Under the pieces are notes generated by a model. The model was given only the letters and a program-made list of their open reading frames with translations, had not been told where the DNA came from and ran no database searches. 37,724 bases of DNA from Gloeocapsa sp. DLM2.Bin57 (GTDB lineage Bacteria > Cyanobacteriota > Cyanobacteriia > Cyanobacteriales > Gloeocapsaceae): contig RECR01000105.1 in NCBI GenBank assembly GCA_007693955.1, forward strand, positions 1-37,724, written 5' to 3'. Shown piece after piece: positions 15,591 through 24,785 of the stretch (position 1 is its first letter; the number at the start of each line of letters is the position of its first letter). The position numbers and the translations under genes were made by a program.

Positions 15591-17001
15591 CTAAATCCCC
15601 TTCCATCACAAAGGTAACTGCTTCTGATTGATTAGCTTTAAACTCGGCGATATTGACTCTTTTGAGAATAACGATCGCTATTAACATTAAGATTCCTTGA
15701 GTGCTAAATACTAAACCATAAGCTAATAAAGGTGTATCAAACAATTGTTGACCAATATCTAATATTACTCCACCACTGAAAGTAGCGATCGCCCTAGCGA
15801 AAGATTGGGCTAAACCCCAAGCACCAATAAAAGTTCCCGCACTTTCTGCTAAAGTTAAATCTAACATTAAACTAATGCTACTCACCGTGGCTATCCCTGT
15901 AGCGATACCAAAGATTACTAAAGTAAATTTAAGGATAGGTTCGGCTTGGGTAAAACCTGCTAAAATTATCAAGACAAAACAAATGGCTACTAATAAACAA
16001 CCTAGTCTAGCTGTATTAACTTTACCCAAACGAGGAATAATCAAAAAACCCGTAAAGCTATAACCAATTAAAATCCCAATCCCCCAAAAAGAGTTTAACA
16101 GAGTTGTTTGAGCAATGGACATTGCAAAGACATCCCCCCCATAAGGTTCTAAAACCGCTTCCTGCATAAATAATCCTAGAGTAATTACTACCAAGAATAA
16201 GAAAAATATCCCTGTTTGTCGATTACTAGTGAGAATATTTAAAGCTGATTGTAAACCCATACTATCATCTTCTCTTGAAGAACGAACTCCACTACGTAAA
16301 AGACGAGAATATCTCTTCTCTACCCCCCAAGTAGCAATTATAGCCAGACAAAATACGACGATAGGGGCAACAATAAAGATAAAGTTAATGGGATTACGTA
16401 AAACCTCTAAAGAAGATTCTAATTCTATAGCCTTGAGTAAAATACTGCCACTAATCCCCCCAATCACAATACCTACCATCAACATTGACCAAACAATCGC
16501 CACTAATTGTGACCTTTGCTTTTCTGAAGATATATCTACTAACATAGCAGTAAAAGGGGTGGAACTCGAACTAATTGCTAAACCATAACAACCTAAAATT
16601 AAACCAAGTAGGATAGTCAAAGTAATCGTGTCTCCACTCCATAACCACCCTCCACTCTCTATAACAACTTTGCCCAATTGCCAAACTATTTGTACCGCGG
16701 TAAAGATGGTTAAACCTGCAAAAATAGTGCCAATTCTCACATAATTACTGCGATATAAACCAAAAATTGGCTTGATATCTGATAACCTGCCAAACCATAT
16801 TCTAGCAGGAGCGATGACTTGAGAAATAGCGAGAGTCCCCGCGGTAACCGTTGCAGGTATCCCTAACTCAGAAATCATAACCCGATTAAGTACCGCTAAA
16901 GTTAGTACCGACATTAAACCTAAACCGAGATTAAATAATCCAATGCGTACCATTGTAAATATATCTAATCTTGATTCTGAGATTGGTGATTGATTTTTCA
17001 T
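15583..17001 (-). CDS. BCD/PucC-family major facilitator protein
   Basis: 472 residues, about 12 transmembrane helices in the MFS layout. The N-terminal LGLMSVLTLAVLNRVMISEL and ISQVIAPARIWFGRLSD match the bacteriochlorophyll-delivery (BCD, PucC/LhaA) family. In purple bacteria this family is needed for light-harvesting complex assembly; cyanobacterial members are thought to handle chlorophyll or other pigments. The central loop (about 225-250) carries charged SGVRSSREDDS. It is the upstream gene of a two-gene unit, overlapping the FHA-PBP start by 8 bp. Pigment binding is inferred from family; nothing here identifies the substrate. Confidence 0.88.
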   Translation of the reverse strand: MKNQSPISESRLDIFTMVRIGLFNLGLGLMSVLTLAVLNRVMISELGIPATVTAGTLAISQVIAPARIWFGRLSDIKPIFGLYRSNYVRIGTIFAGLTIFTAVQIVWQLGKVVIESGGWLWSGDTITLTILLGLILGCYGLAISSSSTPFTAMLVDISSEKQRSQLVAIVWSMLMVGIVIGGISGSILLKAIELESSLEVLRNPINFIFIVAPIVVFCLAIIATWGVEKRYSRLLRSGVRSSREDDSMGLQSALNILTSNRQTGIFFLFLVVITLGLFMQEAVLEPYGGDVFAMSIAQTTLLNSFWGIGILIGYSFTGFLIIPRLGKVNTARLGCLLVAICFVLIILAGFTQAEPILKFTLVIFGIATGIATVSSISLMLDLTLAESAGTFIGAWGLAQSFARAIATFSGGVILDIGQQLFDTPLLAYGLVFSTQGILMLIAIVILKRVNIAEFKANQSEAVTFVMEGDLDG

Positions 17002-17047
17002 CAGTTAAGATTGAGTTAAACATCTTCTAGTTTAAACTTTTATATAG

Positions 17048-17380
17048 ATGAATCACTCTGAAGAATTAGACCTTAAAGACGCAAAACTCAAACAAATTCA
17101 ATTATTTATCTATCTTATCCCTATTGTCGGATTAATCCCCGCTATCTGGACTCTGTTACGGGATGAGTCTGATACTTCTAGTCAAAAAGTTAGTCGTCTT
17201 TCTGTTAAACTAGCGATCGCCTGGTTAATAGCTTATGCTTTACTCTGGTTAGGTTCAACTCAAACCACTGATATAGTCAGCTTTCGTCTTCTTTATCTCA
17301 ACGCTTTGTTGACTTCTGGTTATTTTCTCAGTAGTTTTCTAATCATGTTCAATATTTGGCGTAACAAACCACCTCGTTAA
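17048..17380 (+). CDS. Small membrane protein, function unknown
   Basis: 110 residues with an acidic N-terminus and three hydrophobic segments (about 18-36, 52-68 and 76-102), then a basic end, NIWRNKPPR. The layout recalls small DUF4870-like membrane proteins, but I cannot assign a family. It diverges from the PucC-like gene by 46 bp. Confidence 0.6.
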   Translation: MNHSEELDLKDAKLKQIQLFIYLIPIVGLIPAIWTLLRDESDTSSQKVSRLSVKLAIAWLIAYALLWLGSTQTTDIVSFRLLYLNALLTSGYFLSSFLIMFNIWRNKPPR

Positions 17381-17419
17381 CCTAAAGCTAAGGTTTATCA
17401 AAAGAATGGGTATAATATC

Positions 17420-17535
17420 CCCTGCTTCAGCAGGGCTTCTCTTGATTTCTGATATACTCCTTTAAGATATCTATAGGTGCCCCTCCTATAGAAGCTGCAA
17501 AATAACTCGGTGACCACAAACAAGTTTTATAGCGC
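17420..17535 (-). pseudogene. IS200/IS605 TnpA remnant, C-terminal end
   Basis: Read on the minus strand, the segment gives RYKTCLWSPSYFAASIGGAP followed by IDILKEYIRNQEKPC and a stop (TCA at 17427-17429). This is the typical C-terminus of Y1-family TnpA transposases. It is open for only about 36 codons; an in-frame stop lies just upstream. The stop codon sits in the loop of a hairpin, CCCTGC-TTCA-GCAGGG (17420-17435), which is how right ends of these elements are built. The catalytic HUH and Tyr parts are missing. Confidence 0.75.
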
Positions 17536-17543
17536 TACGCGCA

Positions 17544-17571
17544 GGCAAGAGGCAAGAGGTAAGAGGCAAAA
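17544..17571. repeat. Heptanucleotide tandem repeat (STRR type)
   Basis: Four consecutive 7-bp units: GGCAAGA, GGCAAGA, GGTAAGA and GGCAAAA. Such short tandemly repeated heptamers are a known feature of cyanobacterial intergenic DNA. Here they interrupt the tnpA remnant, separating its two readable parts. Confidence 0.8.
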
Positions 17572-17590
17572 GGTAGATTAGTAATGGGTT

Positions 17591-17754
17591 TCATAATTTT
17601 AAAATGTCAAACACCTTAGCTTGTACTGCTATACCATAAGGTTTTTCAAATCCAGCTTGACCATACTTTCTACTAGACACTCCTTTAAGTGCGTTAACGA
17701 GTACAAATATAAAAAGCTTTGATAGGTATGCTTGTGATATACTGATTTTAACCA
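17591..17754 (-). pseudogene. IS200/IS605 TnpA-like remnant, internal part
   Basis: Minus-strand translation has ISISQAYLSKLFIFVLVNAL then KGVSSRKYGQAGF, ending at a stop at 17591. LVNALKGVSSR matches the helix following the HUH region in IS200-type transposases. Its order relative to the C-terminal remnant (higher coordinates, same strand) fits one broken tnpA. The stretch after KGVSSRK does not look like TnpA, so the copy is scrambled or fused to other sequence. Confidence 0.55.
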
Positions 17755-17839
17755 ATCCAGGTTAACTAAATTTTATAGTCATTCCAAATAAAAACAAACA
17801 GTAGTAGAATAGAAAAAACGTAAAAAACTAGAAAAGCTA

Positions 17840-18201
17840 ATGACATATAGTGTAGATTTACGTGATCGTGTAGTGAAGTTTGTCAAAAATGGAGGCTAAA
17901 CAAGCAGAAGCAGCCCGTCGATATCAAGTCAGCCGATGGTGTGTTCAGGATTGGTGCAAAAGAGAAAATCTGAACCCAGTCAAAGTAACAAGGCGATCGC
18001 GCAAACTAGATTGGAATGCTTTAAAAAGGGATGTACAAGAACATCCTGATGCTTTACTACGAGAAAGAGCAGAGCGCTTCGGTGTCAACATTAAGGCTAT
18101 TTGGTACGCACTTAAACAAATGAAACAAAGCCGAAAAAAAAACACTACTTGATCAACAGAGAAAACATGGTGAGCGTAGAGAATACCTGAGAAAATGTTG
18201 A
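17840..18201 (+). pseudogene. IS630-family transposase fragment with two frameshifts
   Basis: An ATG at 17840 starts MTYSVDLRDRVVKFVKNGG and stops at 17897. The next frame continues with KQAEAARRYQVSRWCVQDWC, VTRRSRKLDWNALKRDVQEH and ALLRERAERFGVNIKAIWYA, and stops at 18152. A third frame picks up after a run of nine A (18134-18142) with LLDQQRKHGERREYLRK, to 18201. This is the N-terminal helix-turn-helix half of an IS630-type DDE transposase. The catalytic domain is absent. The fragment therefore cannot transpose itself. The first frameshift lies at GGAGGCTAAAC near 17893. Confidence 0.85.
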
Positions 18202-18217
18202 ACTTGTTTTAAAGAAT

Positions 18218-18237
18218 CCCCATTCTTCAGGATGGGG
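18218..18237. mobile_element. Hairpin resembling an IS200/IS605 right end
   Basis: CCCCAT (18218-18223) pairs with ATGGGG (18232-18237) around an 8-nt loop containing CTTCAG. The hairpin at the tnpA remnant (17420-17435) has a similar CTTCAG centre. On the minus strand it reads as a GC-rich stem followed by ATTCTTT, so it may also act as the terminator of the gene that ends inside it. No transposase is attached to it. Confidence 0.5.
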
Positions 18238-18754
18238 AGGATGTCAATGTCCACAAATCTATCAAAAGTAGGCAAAAAGTTAACAACAATAAAATTAAAT
18301 ACATCCAGGGTTGAGATAGAGGACGAATATCACTGGTATCAATACCAGTTTTAGCTGCAATTATCTCAACCATCTTAGCAAAACCTGCAACCCTCATGGG
18401 GAGTAAATAAGCTTTTTCTCCCTGGTGAGTAGTAAAATAATAAACTAATCCCCCTTGTCCTGTGGTGCGTAACTTTAAATCCTTGATTTCCGACCAAGAT
18501 AAAACCCAACCCCTACGGAAAAAGCTAGGAATCCAACTAGGGTAGCTAACCTGTATTTTCTCATCATCTAAAATCACACGTTCACTTAAAGCAGCAATCA
18601 AGGAGTGCGCACCTAAAATTATCCCTAGCCATAGTAATGGTGTTGGCACTGGTGATTGTGTAAAATCACTTAAAAAAGGTAAGGGTATAGTCAGGGCAAA
18701 ATATAAGCTAATTAAAGTTATCCTAATCAAGGGAGACAAGGGAAAAATAGTCAT
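18227..18754 (-). CDS. Membrane protein with PH-like domain, function unknown
   Basis: 175 residues. Two hydrophobic helices lie at about 8-28 and 38-56, then a beta-rich soluble part (about 58-130: RVILDDEKIQVSYPSWIP, WSEIKDLKLRTTGQGGLVYY), and a last membrane helix at about 150-168. The soluble part resembles the PH-like domains of bacterial membrane proteins. The last residues, TSSPS, and the stop codon lie within the mobile-element hairpin at 18218-18237, so the original C-terminus may have been lost. It starts 5 bp after the ArsR-type gene and is probably in its operon. Confidence 0.6.
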   Translation of the reverse strand: MTIFPLSPLIRITLISLYFALTIPLPFLSDFTQSPVPTPLLWLGIILGAHSLIAALSERVILDDEKIQVSYPSWIPSFFRRGWVLSWSEIKDLKLRTTGQGGLVYYFTTHQGEKAYLLPMRVAGFAKMVEIIAAKTGIDTSDIRPLSQPWMYLILLLLTFCLLLIDLWTLTSSPS

Positions 18755-18759
18755 ATCAC

Positions 18760-19062
18760 TTAATCTTCACACAGACGAGCTGATTCTATCTTACACTGAC
18801 TATATTGATCCAGATATGCTGCTAATATTTGAAATCCCTCGCTATTTATACTGTAATATACCCATCTCCCTTGTTGACGACTTTGCAGTATATTAGCCTC
18901 TTTAAGTATTTTAAGATGAAAAGATAGCTTAGATTGAGAGATATCTAAAACCTCCTGTAACTCACATACACATAATTCTCTTTCTTTGAGTAAATCGATT
19001 ATACTTAACCTCAAGGGGTCAGATAAAGCTTGAAAATAACTAGCTAAAGATAAAGTTATCAT
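18760..19062 (-). CDS. ArsR/SmtB-family transcriptional repressor
   Basis: 100-residue winged-helix repressor. The alpha-3 metal site is ELCVCEL (residues 29-35), with C31 and C33 placed as in arsenite- or antimonite-sensing ArsR. The recognition helix is SQSKLSFHLKIL (43-54), followed by the wing, RQQGRWVYYSI. C-terminal C90 and C98 could add ligands. As a repressor it would release DNA on binding thiophilic metal. The partner gene just downstream encodes a membrane protein that is not a known arsenic pump, so the regulated function is unclear. No arsenic resistance gene is visible in the window. Confidence 0.9.
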   Translation of the reverse strand: MITLSLASYFQALSDPLRLSIIDLLKERELCVCELQEVLDISQSKLSFHLKILKEANILQSRQQGRWVYYSINSEGFQILAAYLDQYSQCKIESARLCED

Positions 19063-19119
19063 AATTTAGTATCCACCTCATAAATCATAATATACCGCAT
19101 AAATGTATCAGAGCAGATT

Positions 19120-20088
19120 TTAAGAAGGAGAAACACTTAAAGAAGGACACAAATCAGGATTATAAGTAAATTTAACAGTAATTAAATAGGGTTGAATAGC
19201 GACACTCGGAGAAAAGTTATAAGACTCTATTTGTTGAACTGCTTGTGTATTCAGTAAAGAGTATCCTGCACTTTGAATCAGGTGTAAATTGACAATTTCG
19301 CCTGTAGGATTAACTAGAACACCATAGACAGTCTCACCCTCTATCTTTTTGATACAAGCATCAAGGGGATATTCTCCCTGTATATCAATTGTTTGAGGGT
19401 TCTTATCAGTTTGCCAACTAATCCAACGTTCATAGTTAGCTTGTCTTTCCCCGATGGTAGTGTCACTTGGATCAAACTTAAGAGATTCTGCTTTAGCTTG
19501 TACTGAAGCGATTAAATCATTTTCTCTATCTACAGGTGTTGCTTCTGGTTGAGTAGCGATTTCTGGTTCAGGAATAATCATCATAGGCTCGGTTACTTTA
19601 GGACTATTAAAGAAGTCTTCCCGAGGGTTAATAATCTCGATGAGTTCTCTAGGAATAGGAGAAGGGGTAACGGGTAAGAGTCTCGCTACTGGTTCAGTTG
19701 GTGGTACTAAACTCTCTACAGGGGGTGGTGGTGGGGGTGGTGGTATATCTAAAGGTGGGGGAATAGGGATAGTTTCTGTAGTGGATTCAACCGCGGGAGG
19801 AAGATTGTTAGTAAATACGGGAGTAGAATCAAGAATAGTTTCTATTTCTTCGGGAGGGGTGACGCTTGGGTTAGGAGGTTGTAAAGTTTCGGGTAGTCTT
19901 TGTTGTTGTTCTGAGGTTAAGGAAATAAGGGGAATATTGCGAAATCTGAGTTTACCTCTGAGTAGTAGTTCTTCTCCTGAGAGTTTAGGTAAAATAATCC
20001 CTAAGAGGACTAGATGAAGTCCTGCTGAAACGAATATACCAATACTTCTTGTTTGTAGCCAATCAGAACTATAATACTTACCGTTCAC
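19120..20088 (-). CDS. TonB-like energy-transducing protein
   Basis: 322 residues with the TonB layout. There is a short cytoplasmic N-terminus, one membrane helix at about 16-34, a long proline-rich periplasmic spacer (about 67-165, with an uninterrupted run of prolines near 117) and a C-terminal TonB domain (about 230-312). That domain has the YPLDACIKKIEGETVYGVLV and TGEIVNLHLIQSAGYSLLNT segments typical of the fold. TonB couples ExbB-ExbD proton flux to outer-membrane receptors for iron complexes or vitamin B12. No exbB, exbD or receptor gene is adjacent. Confidence 0.88.
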   Translation of the reverse strand: MNGKYYSSDWLQTRSIGIFVSAGLHLVLLGIILPKLSGEELLLRGKLRFRNIPLISLTSEQQQRLPETLQPPNPSVTPPEEIETILDSTPVFTNNLPPAVESTTETIPIPPPLDIPPPPPPPPVESLVPPTEPVARLLPVTPSPIPRELIEIINPREDFFNSPKVTEPMMIIPEPEIATQPEATPVDRENDLIASVQAKAESLKFDPSDTTIGERQANYERWISWQTDKNPQTIDIQGEYPLDACIKKIEGETVYGVLVNPTGEIVNLHLIQSAGYSLLNTQAVQQIESYNFSPSVAIQPYLITVKFTYNPDLCPSLSVSPS

Positions 20089-20253
20089 ACTTTTTAACCT
20101 AAATTAATCTGCTAGATTAATTTCTCTCTAGTTTGTTTTTAAGGATATTAAAAAAATACCTCTAGATTATTTAAAGGTATTTCTAATTATTCTATACTAA
20201 CCTTAATCTCTCAACTGAGCAACCAAAGCTTGAAATCCTAAAACCAATTAACT

Positions 20254-20880
20254 ATGAATTCTAATGACGCTAAACAATATGCTCCTGCTACAGAAAGAAA
20301 CCGAGAACCGATATTAGAGGTATTGTTAAAAATACTACCAAGGGAAGGAACTATTTTAGAAGTAGCCAGCGGTACAGGGGAACACGCCTTATTTTTTGCC
20401 CCTCGTGTTTACCCCCGTCAGTGGATACCTTCAGAAGCAAATGCTCTGTTAAGACAAAGTATTACAGCTTGGCGTGAAGATTGTCCCACCGACAACCTAC
20501 AGCTACCTTTAGATATCAACGTAGAATCAAACTTATGGTCTATAGAAACAGTGGAATTTCCACCCATTGAAGCTATAGTCAATATCAATATGATTCATAT
20601 AGCCCCCTGGTCAGCTTGTTTAGGCTTAATGGCGGGTGCAGAGCGCATTTTACCAGCCCAGGGTATTCTGTACCTATATGGTCCATTTCGCGTACATGGT
20701 CAACATACAGCCTCAAGCAACGTTGCCTTTGACGAGATGTTAAAATCTCAGAATCCTGCTTGGGGAATTAGGGATTTAGACGAAGTAATCATCGTTGCTA
20801 GACAACATCATCTCAGACTGAAAGAAACGATCAATATGCCCGCGAACAATCTATCTGTGGTGTTTGAAAAAATTGTATAA
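20254..20880 (+). CDS. DUF938 family SAM-dependent methyltransferase-like protein
   Basis: 208 residues. The SAM-binding glycine motif is ILEVASGTGEHALFFA (about 34-49), followed by the family's QWIPSEAN and the VNINMIHIAPW signature with motif-IV-like residues. LYGPFRVHGQHTASSNVAFD is a hallmark of DUF938. The substrate is unknown. It lies 32 bp upstream of lysS. Confidence 0.88.
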   Translation: MNSNDAKQYAPATERNREPILEVLLKILPREGTILEVASGTGEHALFFAPRVYPRQWIPSEANALLRQSITAWREDCPTDNLQLPLDINVESNLWSIETVEFPPIEAIVNINMIHIAPWSACLGLMAGAERILPAQGILYLYGPFRVHGQHTASSNVAFDEMLKSQNPAWGIRDLDEVIIVARQHHLRLKETINMPANNLSVVFEKIV

Positions 20881-20899
20881 TGGTGATTTGAGTTATAAT
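20873..20899 (+). promoter_or_regulatory. Candidate promoter elements before lysS
   Basis: Two TATAAT hexamers, at 20876-20881 and 20894-20899, lie between the DUF938 gene and lysS. TTGTAT (20873-20878) is 15 bp before the second, a poor spacing, and the second leaves a leader of only a few bases. Either could be a -10 element. The call is consensus-only. Confidence 0.25.
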
Positions 20900-20912
20900 C
20901 CCCGCTAAGTAG

Positions 20913-22634
20913 ATGTCTTCAGAATCTAATCAATCAAAACCTCAGAGTGCTTCTACTCTAGAAGAAATACGCGCCACACGTCTGGAAAAAGTACAACAAC
21001 TCCAAGATTTAGGCTTAAATCCTTACGCTTATCAATGGCAATTAACCCATCATACCGCCGAGTTGCAGGAAAAATACATAGATTTAGCCCCAGGTGCAGA
21101 AAATCCAGAAAAAGTTAGTCTAGCAGGGAGAATAATTGCTCGTCGTGTGTTTGGCAAATTGGCTTTTTTCAGTCTGCAAGATGAAACTGGTACAATACAG
21201 TTATACTTAGAGAAAAGTCGGATTACCAATTGTATGTCTGAGTCTCCCCAAGCTTTTGACAATCTCAAAAAACTAACCGATACAGGAGACATACTCGGAG
21301 TAACAGGCACAATTAAACGTACAGAAAAAGGGGAACTCTCTATCTATGTACAAACCTATAGTATTTTAACCAAATCTTTATTACCCCTACCAGATAAATG
21401 GCATGGTTTAACCGATACCGAAAAACGTTACCGTCAGAGATATGTTGATTTAATCGTTAATCCCCAAGTTAGACAAACCTTCCGTCAAAGGGCAAAAATT
21501 ACCGCAGCTATTCGCCGTTATTTAGAAACTAGAGACTTTTTAGAGATTGAAACTCCTGTGTTACAAAGCGAAGCAGGAGGAGCAGAGGCGCGCCCCTTTA
21601 TCACTTATCACAATACCCTAGACATGAATCTCTATCTACGCATCGCCACAGAATTACATCTAAAACGCTTGATTGTGGGAGGATTTGAGCGAGTTTTTGA
21701 ACTAGGGCGAATCTTCCGTAACGAAGGGGTTTCTACTCGTCATAATCCCGAGTTTACCTCTATAGAAGTTTATCAAGCTTACGCTGACTATAACGACATG
21801 ATGTCTCTGACAGAGGATTTAATTAGTTCAGTAGCTACAGAAGTAATTGGGACAACTAAAGTTACTTATCAAGATGAGGTGATTAATTTAAGCCCACCTT
21901 GGCCGAGAATAACTATGTCAGAATTGGTTAAAAAAACCACGGGTATAGATTTTGAAGAATTTTCTGACTTAGCTACAGCTAAAGCAGCAGTAAAAGCGAT
22001 TGGGGTAGAAACATCCACAGATTGTAATTCTCTAGGTAAGTTACTTAACCAAGTATTTGAACAAAAAGTAGAAGAAACCCTGATTCAACCAACCTTTGTC
22101 CTAGATTTTCCCTTAGAAATCTCTCCTTTAGCTAAACCACACCGCAGTAAACCAGGTTTGGTAGAAAGATTTGAGTTATATATAGTCGGGAGAGAGTTAG
22201 CTAATAGTTTCTCAGAATTAACTGATCCTATTGATCAAAGAGAGAGATTAACAGCCCAAGCAGCGAAAAAAGCCGCGGGAGATTTAGAAGCTAATGACAT
22301 CGACGAAGACTTCTTGACAGCTTTAGAATACGGAATGCCACCAACAGGAGGATTAGGGATTGGCATAGATCGTTTGGTGATGTTGTTGACTAACTCTTCT
22401 AGTATCCGTGATGTGATCGCTTTCCCTTTACTTAAATCTCAAAGTGCAGCAATTGAGTCTTTTGATTATGATAGCGATCGCCAAATCTTGAGAATAGTCT
22501 TTAACAACGGTAGTGTCTATAAATATCACGACATCCCCGAAAATATCTATAAAGAGATGAAAACCACAGCTTCGGTAGGACAATATTTTAATAGCCACAT
22601 CCGCAATAAATATGGTTTTGACCAAGAATCATGA
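20913..22634 (+). CDS. lysS: Class II lysyl-tRNA synthetase with C-terminal KTSC domain
   Basis: Charges tRNA-Lys. 573 residues against about 505 for the usual bacterial enzyme. The N-terminal OB-fold anticodon-binding domain covers about 55-165 ([20 protein letters not shown]). The class II core follows: motif 1 around [20 protein letters not shown], motif 2 as [18 protein letters not shown], and motif 3 as [12 protein letters not shown]. The core ends at [11 protein letters not shown]. Residues 514-573 are an added KTSC domain ([20 protein letters not shown], then the [11 protein letters not shown] helix). The domain family takes its name from this position in LysRS but also occurs alone, and its role is unknown. 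The stop codon overlaps the hypE start (ATGA). Confidence 0.97.
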   Translation: MSSESNQSKPQSASTLEEIRATRLEKVQQLQDLGLNPYAYQWQLTHHTAELQEKYIDLAPGAENPEKVSLAGRIIARRVFGKLAFFSLQDETGTIQLYLEKSRITNCMSESPQAFDNLKKLTDTGDILGVTGTIKRTEKGELSIYVQTYSILTKSLLPLPDKWHGLTDTEKRYRQRYVDLIVNPQVRQTFRQRAKITAAIRRYLETRDFLEIETPVLQSEAGGAEARPFITYHNTLDMNLYLRIATELHLKRLIVGGFERVFELGRIFRNEGVSTRHNPEFTSIEVYQAYADYNDMMSLTEDLISSVATEVIGTTKVTYQDEVINLSPPWPRITMSELVKKTTGIDFEEFSDLATAKAAVKAIGVETSTDCNSLGKLLNQVFEQKVEETLIQPTFVLDFPLEISPLAKPHRSKPGLVERFELYIVGRELANSFSELTDPIDQRERLTAQAAKKAAGDLEANDIDEDFLTALEYGMPPTGGLGIGIDRLVMLLTNSSSIRDVIAFPLLKSQSAAIESFDYDSDRQILRIVFNNGSVYKYHDIPENIYKEMKTTASVGQYFNSHIRNKYGFDQES

Positions 22635-23677
22635 CAGCAGAAGATTTTAACCTAACTTGTCCTATTCCCATTCAACAATACCCCCAAATTCTCCTCGCCC
22701 ATGGTGGAGGGGGTAAACTGATGCAGCAATTAATCAATCAGATTTTTACACCTACTTTTGGACAACAAGAATTACACGACTCTGTGGCTTTAAATCTCTC
22801 AGGTAATAAAATTGCCTTTACCACTGATTCTTATGTCATTCATCCTCTATTCTTTCCAGGAGGTGATATCGGGACAATCGCTGTTAATGGTACAGTTAAT
22901 GACTTAGCTATGAGTGGTGCGCGCCCTCTTTATCTGAGTTTGGGTTTAATTATCGAAGAGGGTTTACCGATGGAGACTCTCTGGAGAATTGCTCAATCTA
23001 TCCAAACAGCAGCTACCGAAGCGGGAGTAACTATAGTCACAGGAGATACTAAGGTAGTAGATAGAGGTAAAGGAGATGGTATCTTTATTAATACCGCGGG
23101 AATAGGGATCATTGAACATCAACAGACGATCGCCCCAAGTTCAGTAAATGTAGGTGATTTGGTGTTATTAAGTGGGGATATCGGGCGTCATGGTATTGCT
23201 ATTATGGCCCTTAGAGAGGGTTTAACCTTTGAAACCACTATTACTAGTGATTGCGCACCTTTAGCTCAAATAGTCTTAGAATTAATAACAGCAGGAGTAA
23301 CTATTCACTGTCTGCGGGATTTAACTAGAGGAGGATTAGCCAGCGCCCTCAATGAAATTGCTACTAGTCGAGGTGTAGAGATTAATATCTCAGAACAAAA
23401 TATACCCGTACAAGAACAAGTTCAGGGGGCTTGTGCTATCCTAGGTTTAGATCCTCTCTATGTCGCTAATGAAGGTAGATTTATTGCTTTTATTCCTCCT
23501 GAAGATGCTCAAGCAGCTTTGCAAATCTTACGATCTATTCATCCTGAAGCTAGTATCATTGGCGAAGTGGTGGCTAGTAGTGATAGTCAAATTGGTTTAG
23601 TGACTACCCAAAGCGCGATCGGGGCTAGACGCATCCTCGATTTACTTAGTGGTGAACAATTGCCCAGAATTTGTTAA
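22631..23677 (+). CDS. hypE: Hydrogenase maturation factor HypE
   Basis: Dehydrates the thiocarbamate on its own C-terminal cysteine to a thiocyanate, the cyanide donor for the NiFe site of hydrogenases, working with HypF. 348 residues. The N-terminal [13 protein letters not shown] and the [20 protein letters not shown] segment bind ATP as in PurM-type enzymes. The chain ends in PRIC (345-348), the carbamoylated cysteine being last as required. It overlaps lysS by 4 bp and is followed 29 bp later by an S1 gene. No other hyp or hydrogenase gene is in the window, so hyp genes are dispersed here. Confidence 0.96.
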   Translation: MTAEDFNLTCPIPIQQYPQILLAHGGGGKLMQQLINQIFTPTFGQQELHDSVALNLSGNKIAFTTDSYVIHPLFFPGGDIGTIAVNGTVNDLAMSGARPLYLSLGLIIEEGLPMETLWRIAQSIQTAATEAGVTIVTGDTKVVDRGKGDGIFINTAGIGIIEHQQTIAPSSVNVGDLVLLSGDIGRHGIAIMALREGLTFETTITSDCAPLAQIVLELITAGVTIHCLRDLTRGGLASALNEIATSRGVEINISEQNIPVQEQVQGACAILGLDPLYVANEGRFIAFIPPEDAQAALQILRSIHPEASIIGEVVASSDSQIGLVTTQSAIGARRILDLLSGEQLPRIC

Positions 23678-23706
23678 ATTTAAAAGATTAGATCACTTTA
23701 TTTATT

Positions 23707-24618
23707 ATGAGTTCACAATCAACCTCTTCTGGTCAGCAAAATGTTTCTTTTTCTAGAGATGATTTTGCTAAAGCGCTAGAAGGTATCGATTTTCAGTTTA
23801 GTAAAGGTACAATAGTATCGGGTAAAGTAATTCAACATAGCCTTGATGGTGTTTTTGTTGATATTCAGGGCAAATCTCCAGGTTTTATACCTCTTAAAGA
23901 AGTACCAGCAGCTACAGTGACGGATTCAGAAGAAATTTTACCCCTAGAAACGGAAAGAGACTTCTTAATTATCCGTGAACAAGACGCCGATGGTCAAGTA
24001 ACTCTCTCTCTACGTCAGTTAGCAATGCAGGAAGCTTGGCATCGTTTAGGAGAAGTTAAAGAAGCAGCTGGCACAGTAGTAATGCTGGTAACGGGAGTAA
24101 ATAAAGGTGGTGTCACAGGGGAAGTAGATGGTTTAAGGGGCTTTATTCCCCGATCGCACCTTTTATACAAAGATAACCTAGAATCTCTCGTTGGTCAAGA
24201 ACTCAATGCTAACTTACTAGAAGTAGATAGCGATCGCAATAAGTTAATCCTTTCTCAACGTCAAATGGCTCAAGCTGCGGCTATGGATAAACTAGAGGAG
24301 AGAAATCTAGTGGAGGGAACAATTACCCGTATAGAATCCTATGGAGTCTTTGTTAACCTAAATAATATCACAGGTTTATTACACATTAAGCAAATTAGCG
24401 CTCAACACATCGAATCTATCTTTAATTTATTCCAGGTGGGAGAAACCGTTAAAGCAGTAATTGTGGAATTAGATACGATTAAAAGGCGTGTTTCTTTATC
24501 TACTAAAATTCTCGAAGATTATCCAGGAGAAATATTAGAGAAAAAAGCCGAATTATTCGCAGATGCCGAAAATCGTCTGGAAAAAGCCCTGAAAAAGTTA
24601 GCAACCGTCTCAGAATAA
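23707..24618 (+). CDS. Ribosomal protein S1-like protein with three S1 domains
   Basis: 303 residues, like the shorter of the two S1 proteins in cyanobacteria (often called Rps1B). Three S1 RNA-binding domains are at about 31-105 (FSKGTIVSGKVIQHSLDGVF), 118-185 (GTVVMLVTGVNKGGVTGEVD) and 200-268 (VEGTITRIESYGVFVNLNN). A charged coiled-coil tail ends the protein. S1 domains bind mRNA near the ribosome; this short form lacks the extra domains of E. coli S1. It is the last gene of the plus-strand run that begins with the DUF938 gene. Confidence 0.9.
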   Translation: MSSQSTSSGQQNVSFSRDDFAKALEGIDFQFSKGTIVSGKVIQHSLDGVFVDIQGKSPGFIPLKEVPAATVTDSEEILPLETERDFLIIREQDADGQVTLSLRQLAMQEAWHRLGEVKEAAGTVVMLVTGVNKGGVTGEVDGLRGFIPRSHLLYKDNLESLVGQELNANLLEVDSDRNKLILSQRQMAQAAAMDKLEERNLVEGTITRIESYGVFVNLNNITGLLHIKQISAQHIESIFNLFQVGETVKAVIVELDTIKRRVSLSTKILEDYPGEILEKKAELFADAENRLEKALKKLATVSE

Positions 24619-24785
24619 TTAAGCGATCGCTTTTGGGCTAGATCAAATCGTAGAATGGGTTAGCGACAGCGTAACCCACCGAATTAATCATCGAGGTGGT
24701 GCGTTCCCAAATAGGTTGCCATGTACAATTCACAGGAGTTTCCAGGAACGCACCCTACTGGCTTTCTCTCAATCTATTTCAGATT
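24619..24785. repeat. Intergenic repeats after the S1 gene
   Basis: 167 bp without a gene. It begins with a HIP1 site. GGGTTA-GCGACAGCG-TAACCC (24658-24678) is a perfect hairpin of a repeat type scattered in cyanobacterial genomes. GTGCGTTCC (about 24701) and GGAACGCAC (about 24746) form a second, wider inverted repeat. The first hairpin may terminate the S1 transcript, though no T-tract follows. Confidence 0.55.

Noticed and set aside
16229-16588. 119-codon ORF on the plus strand
   Set aside because: Lies wholly antisense to the PucC-like gene, with no ribosome site or recognisable domain.
19640-20017. Glycine-rich 125-codon ORF on the plus strand
   Set aside because: It is the antisense reading of the proline-rich spacer of the TonB-like gene; proline codons read as glycine on the other strand.
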